A DNA stretch of 32,047 bases from Halogranum amylolyticum (GTDB lineage Archaea > Halobacteriota > Halobacteria > Halobacteriales > Haloferacaceae). Numbering within the stretch: position 1 is the stretch's first letter; each line of letters opens with the position of its first letter. Both the position numbers and the translations under genes were made by a program. The notes beneath the pieces were generated by a model. That model saw only the letters and a program-made list of their open reading frames with translations, was not told where the DNA came from and ran no database searches. The stretch spans positions 1-32,047 of the forward strand of contig NZ_FODV01000032.1 in the NCBI RefSeq assembly GCF_900110465.1, in the 5' to 3' direction. Of this stretch, positions 8,170 through 16,474 are shown one piece after another.

Positions 8170-9488
8170 CGGTCCGTCGCACTCGGCGGTGGCGCGGAAT
8201 CGTCGCCGTCGCCCTGTTCGTGGGCGGTGTCGGCGTCGTCGCCGCCCGGCCGCTCGTCCTCCTCCTGGGCGTCGTCGGCGCGGCGTTCGCGGCGTACCCC
8301 CACCTGACGACGACCCCCGAGGTGAGTCTCGACGTCGACCGTCGGTCCAGCGACGACAGCCCCGACGACGGCGAGGCGGTCACCGTGACGGTCCGCGTCC
8401 AGAACACCGGGAGCGGAACGCTCGCCGATCTTCGTCTCGTCGACGGCGTCCCGCCGATGCTGAGAGTGACAGACGGGTCGCCTCGACACGCCGCCGTCCT
8501 CCGTCCGGGGAGCACGACGGAGTTCGAGTACACCGTCGAGGCCGAGCGCGGTCGTCACCGGTTCGAGCCGGTGACCGTCGTCGCTCGCGACGTCGCCGGG
8601 ACGCGCGAGGTCGAGACGACGGTCGACGCAGAGACCGAACTGGCCTGTACGAGCGAGGTGCCCGAGATGCCGCTGCGACAGCAGACCGAACGCCACAGCG
8701 GTCGTCTCATCACCGACGAGGGCGGCAGCGGCATCGAGTTCCACCAGACCCGCGAGTACCGCCACGGCGACCCGATGAGTCGGATCGACTGGAAGCGCCA
8801 CGCCAAGACCGGCGAGTTGACTACCATCGAGTTCCGCGAGGAGCGGACCGCGTCGGTCGTCTTGCTGGTCGACGCCACCGTCGCCGCCTACCGGGCGCGC
8901 CGACCGGACGAGCAGAACGCGGTCGCCCACAGCCTCGCGGGAGCAGAACAGATGCTGTCTGCGCTGTCGAACACCCGCAACTTCGTCGGCGTCGCCGGCG
9001 TCGGCCGGGAGTTCGCGTGGCTCGCACCCGGCATCGGCCCGGAACACGACGACGCCGCGAAGACGTTGCTCGCGACGAGTCCGACGTTCTCGACGGTGCC
9101 GCCGGGGGAGAACAAATCGGAGAGGGAAGGCGACGGAGACGGAACCGACGACGAGGCCGACACGGACGACGGCGAGTGGAACCTCCAGAGCCAACACGCC
9201 GAACTCCAGCGCCGACTCGGGAGCAACGCACAGGTGGTGTTGCTCTCGCCGCTGACCGACCCCGACGTCGTCGGAATGGCGCTCGGACTGGAGGCGAACG
9301 GCACGCGCGTCACGGTAGTGAGTCCGGACGTCACGTCCGACGCGACGCTGGGTGGGCGACTGGCGGCGACCGAACGTGACAACCGCATCCGGTCGCTTCG
9401 AGAGTCGGGCATCCCGGTCGTCGACTGGGACCCCGAGACCGAACGGCTCGGAACCGAACTACTGCGGACACAGGAGCAGATCGCATGA
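8166..9488 (+). CDS. DUF58 domain-containing membrane protein
   Basis: A 440-residue protein. Two adjacent helices (about residues 10-28 and 30-45) precede a beta-rich domain resembling CARDB/DUF11 folds (VTVTVRVQNTGSGTLADLRLVDG). The DUF58 signature follows near residue 195: REYRHGDPMSRIDWKRHAKT, with FREERTASVVLLVDATVA as the start of a von Willebrand A-like fold. An acidic insert (about 315-340, EREGDGDGTDDEADTDDGE) interrupts the vWA-like part. DUF58 proteins pair with MoxR AAA ATPases, proposed to act as chaperones for membrane or secreted complexes. It overlaps both neighbours by 4 nt. The MoxR partner lies about 1.9 kb downstream on the opposite strand. Confidence 0.92.
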   Translation: MTVRRTRRWRGIVAVALFVGGVGVVAARPLVLLLGVVGAAFAAYPHLTTTPEVSLDVDRRSSDDSPDDGEAVTVTVRVQNTGSGTLADLRLVDGVPPMLRVTDGSPRHAAVLRPGSTTEFEYTVEAERGRHRFEPVTVVARDVAGTREVETTVDAETELACTSEVPEMPLRQQTERHSGRLITDEGGSGIEFHQTREYRHGDPMSRIDWKRHAKTGELTTIEFREERTASVVLLVDATVAAYRARRPDEQNAVAHSLAGAEQMLSALSNTRNFVGVAGVGREFAWLAPGIGPEHDDAAKTLLATSPTFSTVPPGENKSEREGDGDGTDDEADTDDGEWNLQSQHAELQRRLGSNAQVVLLSPLTDPDVVGMALGLEANGTRVTVVSPDVTSDATLGGRLAATERDNRIRSLRESGIPVVDWDPETERLGTELLRTQEQIA

Positions 9489-10249
9489 GCAACCCGAACA
9501 CGCCATCGGAGGCGGCGGTCACCCGCGCCGATTCGGGCGTGACCCCTCCCGAGACGAACGCCGCGAAGAGCATCGCGCGCCGGCCGACGACGGTCGGCAG
9601 CGTCGTCGCAGTCGTCGCTGCCGTCGTCGCCGTCGGTCTCGTGGGGACGACGGACGCCCAGCGACTCGCGCTCGGCGTCGACGTCGCCGGTATCGTCGTC
9701 CTCGCACTCGGTGGCACAGCGTGGCACCGCGGTCACCGCCTCACGGGGGGGCTGCTCGCCCTCGCCGGGGTGGGCATCTCGCTGGCCTCGGTCGGCGTCG
9801 TGGTGACCCAAGGCGAGACGGTGAGCGAACGCGTCGAGGTCGCCCCCGGGCTGCTGGGTCCGCTCCTCGTCGCCTGTGGCGTCCTCCCAGTGTGGCGGCG
9901 CTTTTCGCGCACCTTCGTCTCGCTAGGGGCCGCGTTCGTCGTCCTCACCATCGGCCTCTCGGGGCTCGTCCACGGGACGGGGATGCTGTCGCTCCTGGGT
10001 GCGTTCACCGCGACGATCGTCGCCTGGGACGCCGGCGAGCAGGCGATCAACCTCGGCGAACAGCTCGGCGTCGACGCCCGCACGTGGCCGGTCGAGGTGA
10101 GCCACTCGGCGGCGACCGCGCTGTACGGCGGCGTCGCCGTCGCCGCCGCCGTCGGCTTCCACGACCTGAACGTGACGAACGTCCCGCTCGTGGGACTCTT
10201 TGCACTCTTCGGCGCGGCGGTGTTGTTGCTCGTGGGGTTGTACAACTGA
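9485..10249 (+). CDS. Polytopic membrane protein closing the DUF58 operon (probably DUF7519)
   Basis: A 254-residue protein. A 30-residue hydrophilic N-terminus is followed by about seven or eight hydrophobic helices, covering most of residues 35-250 in closely spaced pairs; the last ends in LLVGLYN. There are no catalytic motifs I recognise. It begins within the stop of the DUF58 gene (ATGA). Haloarchaeal DUF58 clusters I know end with such a protein, which I believe is called DUF7519; that name is from memory. It probably forms the membrane scaffold of the cluster, an inference from position only. Confidence 0.8.
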   Translation: MSNPNTPSEAAVTRADSGVTPPETNAAKSIARRPTTVGSVVAVVAAVVAVGLVGTTDAQRLALGVDVAGIVVLALGGTAWHRGHRLTGGLLALAGVGISLASVGVVVTQGETVSERVEVAPGLLGPLLVACGVLPVWRRFSRTFVSLGAAFVVLTIGLSGLVHGTGMLSLLGAFTATIVAWDAGEQAINLGEQLGVDARTWPVEVSHSAATALYGGVAVAAAVGFHDLNVTNVPLVGLFALFGAAVLLLVGLYN

Positions 10250-10294
10250 GGTTGTGTCGAGTGAGGTGGTCGTGTCCAGTTTCGGTCGAGATAC

Positions 10295-10315
10295 ACCCCT
10301 CGCAACGAGTGACAG
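10295..10315 (-). repeat. Dyad repeat, copy 1
   Basis: Plus strand reads ACCCCTCGCAACGAGTGACA plus a final G. Identical to copy 2, 66 bp away; copy 3 is the inverted version. The core CTCG-nnn-CGAG is an inverted repeat and the flank is a run of four C (a G-string on the other strand), an arrangement reminiscent of archaeal origin recognition boxes. Confidence 0.85.
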
Positions 10316-10360
10316 CGACAGAGATTCAAGTCGCCGAAGAGGATCTCAGGTGGTTGTCGT

Positions 10361-10381
10361 ACCCCTCGCAACGAGTGACAG
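10361..10381 (-). repeat. Dyad repeat, copy 2
   Basis: Same 21 bases as copy 1 (ACCCCTCGCAACGAGTGACA plus G), in the same orientation. Confidence 0.85.
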
Positions 10382-10605
10382 ATGGGACGTACAGACGCTC
10401 ATGAGAGTGAATTCCGGCAGAAAGCAATTGCCTGAAGAGACGCACACAAGTAGGCAGTGCACTCCAATATATGCTTTTGTGTAGAAGCAATTATTAAGCG
10501 GAGTGTGTGACCAACGTCCTCTAATTTACTGATAGAAGAGTGGTTTCACTCATGCGCTTTAAGTTAGTACCGGTGCGTCGTCTGAAATCTCGGGGCCGTC
10601 TACTG

Positions 10606-10626
10606 CTGTCACTCGTTACGAGGGGT
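10606..10626 (+). repeat. Dyad repeat, copy 3 (inverted)
   Basis: Reads CTGTCACTCGTTACGAGGGG plus T. It is the reverse complement of copies 1 and 2 with one base changed, which makes CTCGTTACGAG a perfect dyad. Between copies 2 and 3 lies the AT-rich patch. Confidence 0.85.
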
Positions 10627-10820
10627 GGGGGTGCGATTTGAGAACGATAGCTATCGTGACGCGGATTTAGAGGATGTGTAGATTCAGCGGTGGAAACGAC
10701 GTACGTGTCCGTTTTCCGAACTTCCTCTCGGAGTCTCTTGGCAGGCACTCAGAGCAGATCGTGACCGTAGTTCGAACGTGAGAGCAGACGTACTCTCTCT
10801 CCTCCATCGACATCCGCCGA

Positions 10821-10830
10821 TTCTTATGCG
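10821..10830 (+). promoter_or_regulatory. TATA box for the 148-residue gene
   Basis: TTCTTATGCG lies about 25-30 nt before the ATG at 10851, the spacing expected of a leaderless haloarchaeal transcript. Confidence 0.55.
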
Positions 10831-10850
10831 AACCCGTCCAACACAGCATC

Positions 10851-11297
10851 ATGCCAAGCATCTCCGGCAAGTGGACCAAGACGGGCAGCGGTTTCGAGCG
10901 CGACGACGACGAGCTCTCGCTCGGCGTCGCCATCACCACCGCGGACGTCCACTACCACGGCGACGACGTCCACGTCCGCCCCGACGTCCCGAAGGACACC
11001 GCCAACGCCTACCAGGTCTACGCAGTCACCGACTTGGACGACCCCACCGCTCGCGTCCCGCTCGTCAACTACGCCGACCTCGCCGACGCCGTTACATTCG
11101 CGACGCTGGTGACCCGGTACGTCGACCAGCGGAACGACGTCATCGCCGTCGAGGAGATCGTCGATCGGGAGGCGAGCCACGAGGACGACTGGTGGCCCGA
11201 GGGCGTCGTCGACGGCGACGAGAAGCCACCGAGAGAGGCGTTGCGGGCGATGCTCGGCACCTACGCCGAGCAGTTGGACGCGGCGCTGTCGTCCTGA
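10851..11297 (+). CDS. Conserved haloarchaeal hypothetical protein, soluble
   Basis: A 148-residue acidic protein with no signal peptide or membrane helix. It begins MPSISGKWTKTGSGFERDDD and contains TADVHYHGDDVHVRPDVPKD and LVTRYVDQRNDVIAVEEIVDR. The acidic composition, codon use and TATA-to-ATG spacing support a real gene. I recognise no domain and cannot give a function. It faces the MoxR gene tail-to-tail with a 54-bp gap. Confidence 0.75.
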   Translation: MPSISGKWTKTGSGFERDDDELSLGVAITTADVHYHGDDVHVRPDVPKDTANAYQVYAVTDLDDPTARVPLVNYADLADAVTFATLVTRYVDQRNDVIAVEEIVDREASHEDDWWPEGVVDGDEKPPREALRAMLGTYAEQLDAALSS

Positions 11298-11351
11298 GCG
11301 GATCGGCTACCGACCGACACCCTTTCTCGGTCTCGACTTCGTCTCCGTCTC

Positions 11352-12350
11352 TCAGTCCCCGGCGTTGCGGTGGGAGGTAGTCTCTCGGGCTCCGTTCGCC
11401 GTGTTGACCGACGGCACCTCGACCTCGTCGAGGATGTCGGCGACGACGCTCCGCTTCTCGACGTTCCCCACCCGCGCGTCGGCTGTCAACTGGAGTCGGT
11501 GTGCGAGGACGGGGCGAGCCATCCGTTTGACGTCTTCCGGGGTGGTGTAGGAGCGGTCGTTCGTCGCCGCAATCGCCCGTGACGCCTCGAACAGCCGCTG
11601 GGTCGCGCGCGGCGAGACGCCCGTGTTCACCCGACTGTCCGTCCGGGTCGCCCGACAGATCTGCGTGATGTAGCGGCGGACGCTGCGCTCGACGTGAACC
11701 TCCTCGGGCGCCGACTGGAGCGCGCGGGCCTCCCGTTCGTCGGTGACGGGCGTCGCCTTCGGCGTCCGCGTCGTCCGTTCGGCGCGGCGGTTGAGGATCT
11801 CCAGTTCCCCCTCCTCGTCGGGGTAGCCGAGACTGGTCTTGATGATGAAACGGTCTTTCTGTGCCTCCGGCAACGGGAACGTCCCCTCCTGCTCGACGGG
11901 GTTCTGCGTCGCGAGGACGAAGAACGGGTCCGGCAGTTCTCGCGTCTCGCCGTCGACGGTGACCTGTCCCTCCGCCATCGCCTCGAGCAGTGCCGACTGC
12001 GTCTTCGGGGAGGCACGGTTGATCTCGTCGGCCAGCACGACGTTCGCGAAGATGGGTCCGGGTTGGAACTCGAACTCGCGGCTCTTCTCGTTGAAGATGT
12101 GCGTACCGGTCACGTCGGCCGGGAGGAGATCGGGGGTGAACTGGATGCGCGAGAAGGAGAGACCCAACGCCGTCGAGAGCGAGTTGGCGGTGAGTGTCTT
12201 CCCCGTGCCGGGGACGTCTTCGAGGAGTACGTGCCCACGGGCGAGAAACCCGGTGAGGACGGTTTCGAGCACTCTCTCGTCGGCGATGACGGCGCGGGAG
12301 ACCTCGTCGAGAATCGCAGTACTTCGGTCGGAGACGACACCTACGTCCAT
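11352..12350 (-). CDS. MoxR-family AAA+ ATPase
   Basis: A 332-residue protein. Walker A is DVPGTGKT (about residues 45-52), Walker B VVLADEIN (about 104-111), sensor 1 ATQNP (about 147-151), and the MoxR-typical EQEGTFPLPEAQKDRF follows. The C-terminal lid contains SVRRYITQICRATR and GVSPRATQRLFEASRA. MoxR ATPases work with vWA/DUF58 partners in assembly or activation of membrane or secreted proteins. The start ATG at 12350 lies about 33 nt after an AT-rich element. The expected partner (DUF58, 8166-9488) is close but on the other strand, so this gene is not in the same operon here. Confidence 0.92.
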   Translation of the reverse strand: MDVGVVSDRSTAILDEVSRAVIADERVLETVLTGFLARGHVLLEDVPGTGKTLTANSLSTALGLSFSRIQFTPDLLPADVTGTHIFNEKSREFEFQPGPIFANVVLADEINRASPKTQSALLEAMAEGQVTVDGETRELPDPFFVLATQNPVEQEGTFPLPEAQKDRFIIKTSLGYPDEEGELEILNRRAERTTRTPKATPVTDEREARALQSAPEEVHVERSVRRYITQICRATRTDSRVNTGVSPRATQRLFEASRAIAATNDRSYTTPEDVKRMARPVLAHRLQLTADARVGNVEKRSVVADILDEVEVPSVNTANGARETTSHRNAGD

Positions 12351-12378
12351 ATCTGTCTACCAACATGCTGCCGGAGGG

Positions 12379-12390
12379 CTTAATTATCAG
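12379..12390 (-). promoter_or_regulatory. TATA box for the MoxR gene
   Basis: Minus strand reads CTGATAATTAAG, about 30-40 nt before the ATG at 12350. Confidence 0.55.
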
Positions 12391-12521
12391 TCTCGTAACC
12401 GGGGTTCGGACCCGTGGTGCCGTCGCTCCGAGAAAGGAGGACAGAGGGGTGGTCCGCCTGTGCGAGGCGGGTACACGAGTCCCTCGGGAGTCATAGCGAC
12501 GGCGAGCAGACGACGAGACGG

Positions 12522-13325
12522 ATGAGGGAGAAGTATACGACGCGGAGACGGGCGCTTCGGGCGGTCGCCAGTCTCGGGACCGTCGGTGGCCTGGCAGGTT
12601 GTACGGGAACGGGAGACAGTGAACCGACTCCGAACGCCGACGGACCGACGGGCGACGAGAGTGACACGGCGACGTCGGGACTCGAAACAGCGACCGAGAG
12701 CGACAGCGGGACGACCGCGAGCGGCGATGCGACGGCGGAGACGGTGACGTTCCCCTCCAGCGTCGGTGACGAGGTGACCGCGACGCAGCGGGGCGACGGC
12801 GACTGTGCGGTGATCTTCCTCCACGGCGTCGGCTACGGTCGCGAAGACTGGCGGCCGCAGGCGACCGCCGTCGAGGAGAACGGTCACATCGCACTCGCGG
12901 TCGCACTGAACCACGACGACCGCGAGAGCAACGTCGAAGCGACGGTCGGCGCGGTCGACTATCTCCGAAGCGAGGTGGACGTCGAGACGGTCGTCCTCGT
13001 CGGCGCGAGCGCCGGTGCCAACGCCGTCGTCAAGACGGACGCGAACACCGACGTCGACGTGGCCGGGTCGTTCGTCCTGGCTCCGGGGCGCGCGGGCGAC
13101 CTCGGTGCGGGGCTGAGCGGACGCAAGCTGTTCGTCGTCGGCGAGGGCGACAGTCAGCGGTTCGTCGAGACGACGAAACAGCTCCACGGCGACGCCTCCG
13201 GACCGAAGGATCTCGTTATCCTCGACGCCGCGGAGCACGCACAGGGCGTCTTCGAGACAAGCGCGGGTGACCGTCTGCAGTCGCTCCTCGTCGAGTTCGT
13301 GAACACGGTCTGTTCGATGGCGTAG
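12522..13325 (+). CDS. Exported lipoprotein with alpha/beta-hydrolase fold
   Basis: A 267-residue protein. The N-terminus has a Tat-like twin-arginine stretch (TTRRRALRAVASLG) and a lipobox LAGC, so the cysteine near residue 26 is probably lipidated outside the membrane. A Ser/Thr/Asp-rich linker (about 30-75) follows. The catalytic domain shows the oxyanion-type FLHGVGYGREDW, a nucleophile elbow GASAGAN and a late His in EHAQG; the Asp is not certain. It could be an esterase, lipase or dienelactone-hydrolase relative. The ATG at 12522 is chosen because it puts the signal peptide at the very start; the frame stays open upstream to 12414 but that part is not protein-like. No operon partner is visible. 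Confidence 0.85.
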   Translation: MREKYTTRRRALRAVASLGTVGGLAGCTGTGDSEPTPNADGPTGDESDTATSGLETATESDSGTTASGDATAETVTFPSSVGDEVTATQRGDGDCAVIFLHGVGYGREDWRPQATAVEENGHIALAVALNHDDRESNVEATVGAVDYLRSEVDVETVVLVGASAGANAVVKTDANTDVDVAGSFVLAPGRAGDLGAGLSGRKLFVVGEGDSQRFVETTKQLHGDASGPKDLVILDAAEHAQGVFETSAGDRLQSLLVEFVNTVCSMA

Positions 13326-13382
13326 CTTCGACGGCGGCACTCGTGCGTCCGACCAGCCGTCGCCGAGAGCGACGTGAACCTC

Positions 13383-13472
13383 GGGTCGTCGTCGACGGTC
13401 GGGTCGTCGTCGACAGTTGGATGGTCGTCAACAGTTGGATGGTCGTCGACAGTCGGATGGTCGTCGACTATC
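13383..13472. repeat. Five 18-bp tandem repeats
   Basis: Five consecutive 18-bp units, consensus GGATGGTCGTCGACAGTT, with a few substitutions per unit. It lies in the intergenic stretch between the lipoprotein and the ATP-grasp gene. Each unit contains the palindrome GTCGAC or a one-base variant. Confidence 0.95.
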
Positions 13473-13509
13473 GACGCCGTTCGTCGGAGAACATGTTAAA
13501 TTACCAATT

Positions 13510-13519
13510 ACATATAACC
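13510..13519 (+). promoter_or_regulatory. TATA box for the ATP-grasp gene
   Basis: ACATATAACC lies about 22-31 nt before the ATG at 13541, typical of a leaderless haloarchaeal promoter. The sequence before it (ATTACCAATTACA) is the most AT-rich in this area. Confidence 0.7.
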
Positions 13520-13540
13520 GGTTAGAACCAGAGAGAACGT

Positions 13541-14767
13541 ATGGTCCTCGATGTTACCGAAAGGTGGAAGAATAATACCGAACGGGATGCGGTCGTCGTC
13601 CCGGCGTCGAAGTACCCACACGGATACGCGTCGATCCGATCGCTCGCACAGTCGGACGTCCACACCATCGTCGCGGTTGCGGACGACTCTCACCCGATCA
13701 CCGCATCGCGGTACTGCGACGAGATCGTCACGATCCCACCGTCGAGAGAGCTCGGTGCGTACAAGGACGCGCTGCTCGGCCTCGCCGCCCGTCCGGACGT
13801 CCGGACGATCGTCCCCCACCGACCGCAGGGACCCTATCTCTTCGCGAAGTACCGCGACCAGTTCGACCAGTACGTCGATCTCGCCGTTCCGTCGCTCGAG
13901 ATGCTGACACGCGTTCACGATCGAAAGCGGCTGATGGACGCCGCGGCGGAGGCAGGCGTCCCGGCGCCACGGACGGAGCTGCTCGACGAGACCGGTGACT
14001 GGGAGTCCGATCGAATCGTCAAGTCTCGATACAACCTGCTCACCGACGAGTACGTCGAGACGTTCGGTCCAGACGAGTCGAGTATCGTGAAACGAGTCGA
14101 GCATCTCTCGGCGGGCGAATCGGCCGACGTCGAGGCGATACGAGAGCGGATGAACCACACGCCGATCGTCCAAGAGTACGTCGACGGACAGGAGTACATG
14201 TTCGGTGCGTTGTACGACCACGGAGAACCGCTGGCGACGTTCCAGCACCGACAGATACGAGGCGACTGCTACACCGGCGGTGGCGGTGTCTATCGCGAGA
14301 CGGTCGCCGATCCGGAGCTCGAGGCGGCCGCTCGCTCCCTCCTGAATACGCTCGACTGGCACGGTCTCGCCTGTATCGAGTACGTCCGAGACGCCGACAC
14401 TGGAGAGTTCAAACCGATCGAGTGCAACCCGCGGATGTGGCAGTCGCTCGCGTGCGCCACGCGTGCGGGTGCCGCGTTCCCCGTGTGGTACTGGCTACAG
14501 GTGACCGGCCAGCCGGAGCTGATCGAACCGGGTTACGAAACCGGCGTCGGCACTCACTATCTCGGTGGGGAGCTCGAACACGTCGTGAGTATCGCTCGCG
14601 AGCGTTCGTCGCTCGTCGACACACCGTCGCTGACGGGACGGCTGCGAGAGATCCTGCAGTCGTGTTACGAGTGTCCGAGCTTCGACTACCTCCACCTGAC
14701 CGACCCGGGTCCGTTCCTCCGACAGACCCACACGGAGTCCACGAAAGCGATCAAGCGACGGATGTAA
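13541..14767 (+). CDS. ATP-grasp carboxylate-amine ligase-like protein
   Basis: A 408-residue soluble protein. The N-terminal pre-ATP-grasp domain (about 1-125) contains AVVVPASKYPHGYASIRSLAQ. The ATP-grasp part shows VHDRKRLMDAAAEAGVPAPRT, the lysine in DRIVKSRYN, VQEYVDGQEYMFGALYD, a Gly-rich loop YTGGGGVYRE, and the Mg-binding FKPIECNPRMWQSL (Glu and Asn conserved). Such enzymes form an amide or ester through an acyl-phosphate using ATP, and resemble carbamoyl-phosphate synthase-like and D-aspartate ligase-like members. Substrate is unknown. It has its own promoter and no metabolic partner next to it; flanking genes concern the cell surface, so a surface or glycan precursor modification is possible but unproven. 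Confidence 0.88.
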   Translation: MVLDVTERWKNNTERDAVVVPASKYPHGYASIRSLAQSDVHTIVAVADDSHPITASRYCDEIVTIPPSRELGAYKDALLGLAARPDVRTIVPHRPQGPYLFAKYRDQFDQYVDLAVPSLEMLTRVHDRKRLMDAAAEAGVPAPRTELLDETGDWESDRIVKSRYNLLTDEYVETFGPDESSIVKRVEHLSAGESADVEAIRERMNHTPIVQEYVDGQEYMFGALYDHGEPLATFQHRQIRGDCYTGGGGVYRETVADPELEAAARSLLNTLDWHGLACIEYVRDADTGEFKPIECNPRMWQSLACATRAGAAFPVWYWLQVTGQPELIEPGYETGVGTHYLGGELEHVVSIARERSSLVDTPSLTGRLREILQSCYECPSFDYLHLTDPGPFLRQTHTESTKAIKRRM

Positions 14768-14869
14768 CGTAGCGTCGCGTCGTCGCCGATGGAAGGGGCG
14801 CGCCGACAGCCCACGGCGGTGCGGAAGGAGTCGGGGGTGAGGGGTGGGGTTCGGGGAGGGGAGAGGGGG

Positions 14870-16165
14870 TTACTCCTTCAGCACGACGTCCGAGGGCTGA
14901 ACGACCTCGACCTTCCCCTGCTTCTTGTAGTCTGCGATGTGCTGGCACATCTGTCGGAACGCCTGCTTGTCGTTCTGGGCGTCGTCGCCGATGACGTGCA
15001 AGTAGATGTTGTATAGTCCGTTGTAGGCAGTGGCGACGTCGAGTTGGTTCTTGACCGCCTTGTGGGTGTTCGGCCGCGAGCGGTTGACGAACATCGGTCC
15101 CATGATCGCCGACTGCGACAGCCCCTTCTCAGAGCCCTTGAACGCGAGGTAGCCCAGTTCGTGGTGTTTCCGAACGAGTTCGACCGTGTTCTCGTCACAG
15201 CCACCGCCCGGGTACATGAACGCCGTCGGCTCGCCCCAGCCGTTGTCCTTGATGAGCTTCTTCGCTCGCTTGATCTTCTTCTCCTGTGCGGAGCGGCGGA
15301 GGCCGTAGAGCCCCTGCATGTCGTTGCCGTGGCTTGCGATCTCCCAACCGGCGTCGTGGAGCTCCTGGATCTCGTCTTTCGTCATCCGGCCGTCGTTACC
15401 GATGATGTCCGGGGAGACGGCGAGAACGCCCTTCAGTCCGAACTCCTCCATGATGGGGAACGCGAGGTGGTAGACCGAGGCGTGGATGTCGTCGAACGAG
15501 AGCATCACCTGCCCCTTGTCGGCCTGTTTCTCGTGGAAGCGGATATCGTCCACCCAGTACTTCTTGTTCGCGCCGTCGCCGTCGAGCGTGATGAGCATCG
15601 ACTCGACGCTGGCCATGTCGGCCTCGGCGCTGTTGATCGAGGGGTTGATCCGCATCCAGGTATCGGGGTGGTTCTGGTTGAGTTGCTGGATGAGTCGGGT
15701 CTGATCGCCGTTGGAGTCCTCGAGCCAGATACGGAGGTTCGTCGGCTCTGGCTTGTCGAGTTTGACCGCGATAGAGATGTCCTTGTTCGAGAAGTCCATC
15801 GGGACCGGGAACTCGCGGGAGATCGACCCGCTGCTCCCCTCGATTCGGGCCGACTGGCTACCCTGATAGGCGTTCTTGGAGTCGCCCTTGAGCGTCACGT
15901 TCGCCTGTGCCTGCCAGAAGGAGAGGTCCTCGAACGTCGCTCCTTTCGGGTTCATCGGTTTGTTCGTCCCGGGGACGTCGGACTGCGCCCCGTCGGAGTT
16001 CGACGTCCCGGTGCCTGTACCGGTACCCGTGTTGGTCTCGTTCTCGCTGGTGTTCGAAGAAGGTGTCGAGCCAGTGCCTCCACTGCAGCCGGCGACGAGT
16101 GTCGAAGAGGCTGCGGCGATACTGCCGAGGAACGTACGGCGACGGAACTTGCGGTCGGATGCCAT
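14870..16165 (-). CDS. Tat-exported lipoprotein, polysaccharide deacetylase (NodB-like) domain, paralogue 1
   Basis: A 431-residue protein. The N-terminus carries RRRTFLGSIAAA (twin-arginine motif) and lipobox VAGC, followed by a Ser/Thr/Asn/Gly linker (about 28-65). Residues about 75-215 form a beta-rich domain (NAYQGSQSARIEGSSGSISR, WVDDIRF). The NodB-like domain starts at GQVMLSFDDIHAS (metal-binding Asp pair), continues with AGWEIASHGND and TAFMYPGGGCD. The usual second His of the His-x3-His motif is absent, so metal binding may differ. The family deacetylates or otherwise trims glycans; here it would act outside the cell. It is about 430 residues like the paralogue at 24390-25679, with the same domain order and a shared promoter element. 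Confidence 0.87.
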   Translation of the reverse strand: MASDRKFRRRTFLGSIAAASSTLVAGCSGGTGSTPSSNTSENETNTGTGTGTGTSNSDGAQSDVPGTNKPMNPKGATFEDLSFWQAQANVTLKGDSKNAYQGSQSARIEGSSGSISREFPVPMDFSNKDISIAVKLDKPEPTNLRIWLEDSNGDQTRLIQQLNQNHPDTWMRINPSINSAEADMASVESMLITLDGDGANKKYWVDDIRFHEKQADKGQVMLSFDDIHASVYHLAFPIMEEFGLKGVLAVSPDIIGNDGRMTKDEIQELHDAGWEIASHGNDMQGLYGLRRSAQEKKIKRAKKLIKDNGWGEPTAFMYPGGGCDENTVELVRKHHELGYLAFKGSEKGLSQSAIMGPMFVNRSRPNTHKAVKNQLDVATAYNGLYNIYLHVIGDDAQNDKQAFRQMCQHIADYKKQGKVEVVQPSDVVLKE

Positions 16166-16195
16166 CTCTATAAATTACATTACCGAGTGGGGGAA

Positions 16196-16217
16196 CACTA
16201 CTATAAGCCGCATAAGA
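16196..16217 (-). promoter_or_regulatory. Promoter element shared with the second deacetylase gene
   Basis: Minus strand reads ATGCGGCTTATAGTAGTG, containing a TATA-like CTTATAGTA about 33-43 nt before the ATG at 16165. The block TGCGGCTTA..GTAG recurs ahead of the paralogue at 25720-25740. Confidence 0.55.
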
Positions 16218-16474
16218 AGCGGGGCGGCGAACGCTTAGGTGCGATATAAAGGCTCAGAGTCGACTGAAACGAAGTCGCAACCGTTGAACCGCGAGCACCG
16301 TCGCCGCCGCCCCACCTCCGACGCGAATGTAAATCGCCCGCAGACGGCACTCTCGGCGCCGACTCGACCGATATTCGACAGGTCGGGGAGAACGACTGTC
16401 GTCGGTCGAGAGCGGTCTGAACGGACGCGACGACGCGTTTCCGATGGAACGGCAACGCTCACGTCGTGGCCTCG

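Larger units (their letters stand above)
10250..10850. other. 600-bp gene-free region with dyad repeats and AT-rich patch
   Basis: No convincing gene. It contains three copies of a 21-bp dyad element (listed separately), and an AT-rich patch at about 10465-10540 (including AATATATGC and CAATTATTAAG). The motif GAAAGCAATT / GAAGCAATT occurs at about 10421 and 10485. The base composition is clearly lower in G+C than the flanking genes. Confidence 0.6.

Noticed and set aside
7919..9379. 486-codon Arg-rich plus-strand frame inside the DUF58 operon
   Set aside because: Overlaps DUF58, whose motif and start/stop overlaps are clear; the translation is almost all Arg/Pro/Ser.
13343..13525. 60-codon plus-strand frame
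   Set aside because: It is the translation of the 18-bp tandem repeats and has no other support.
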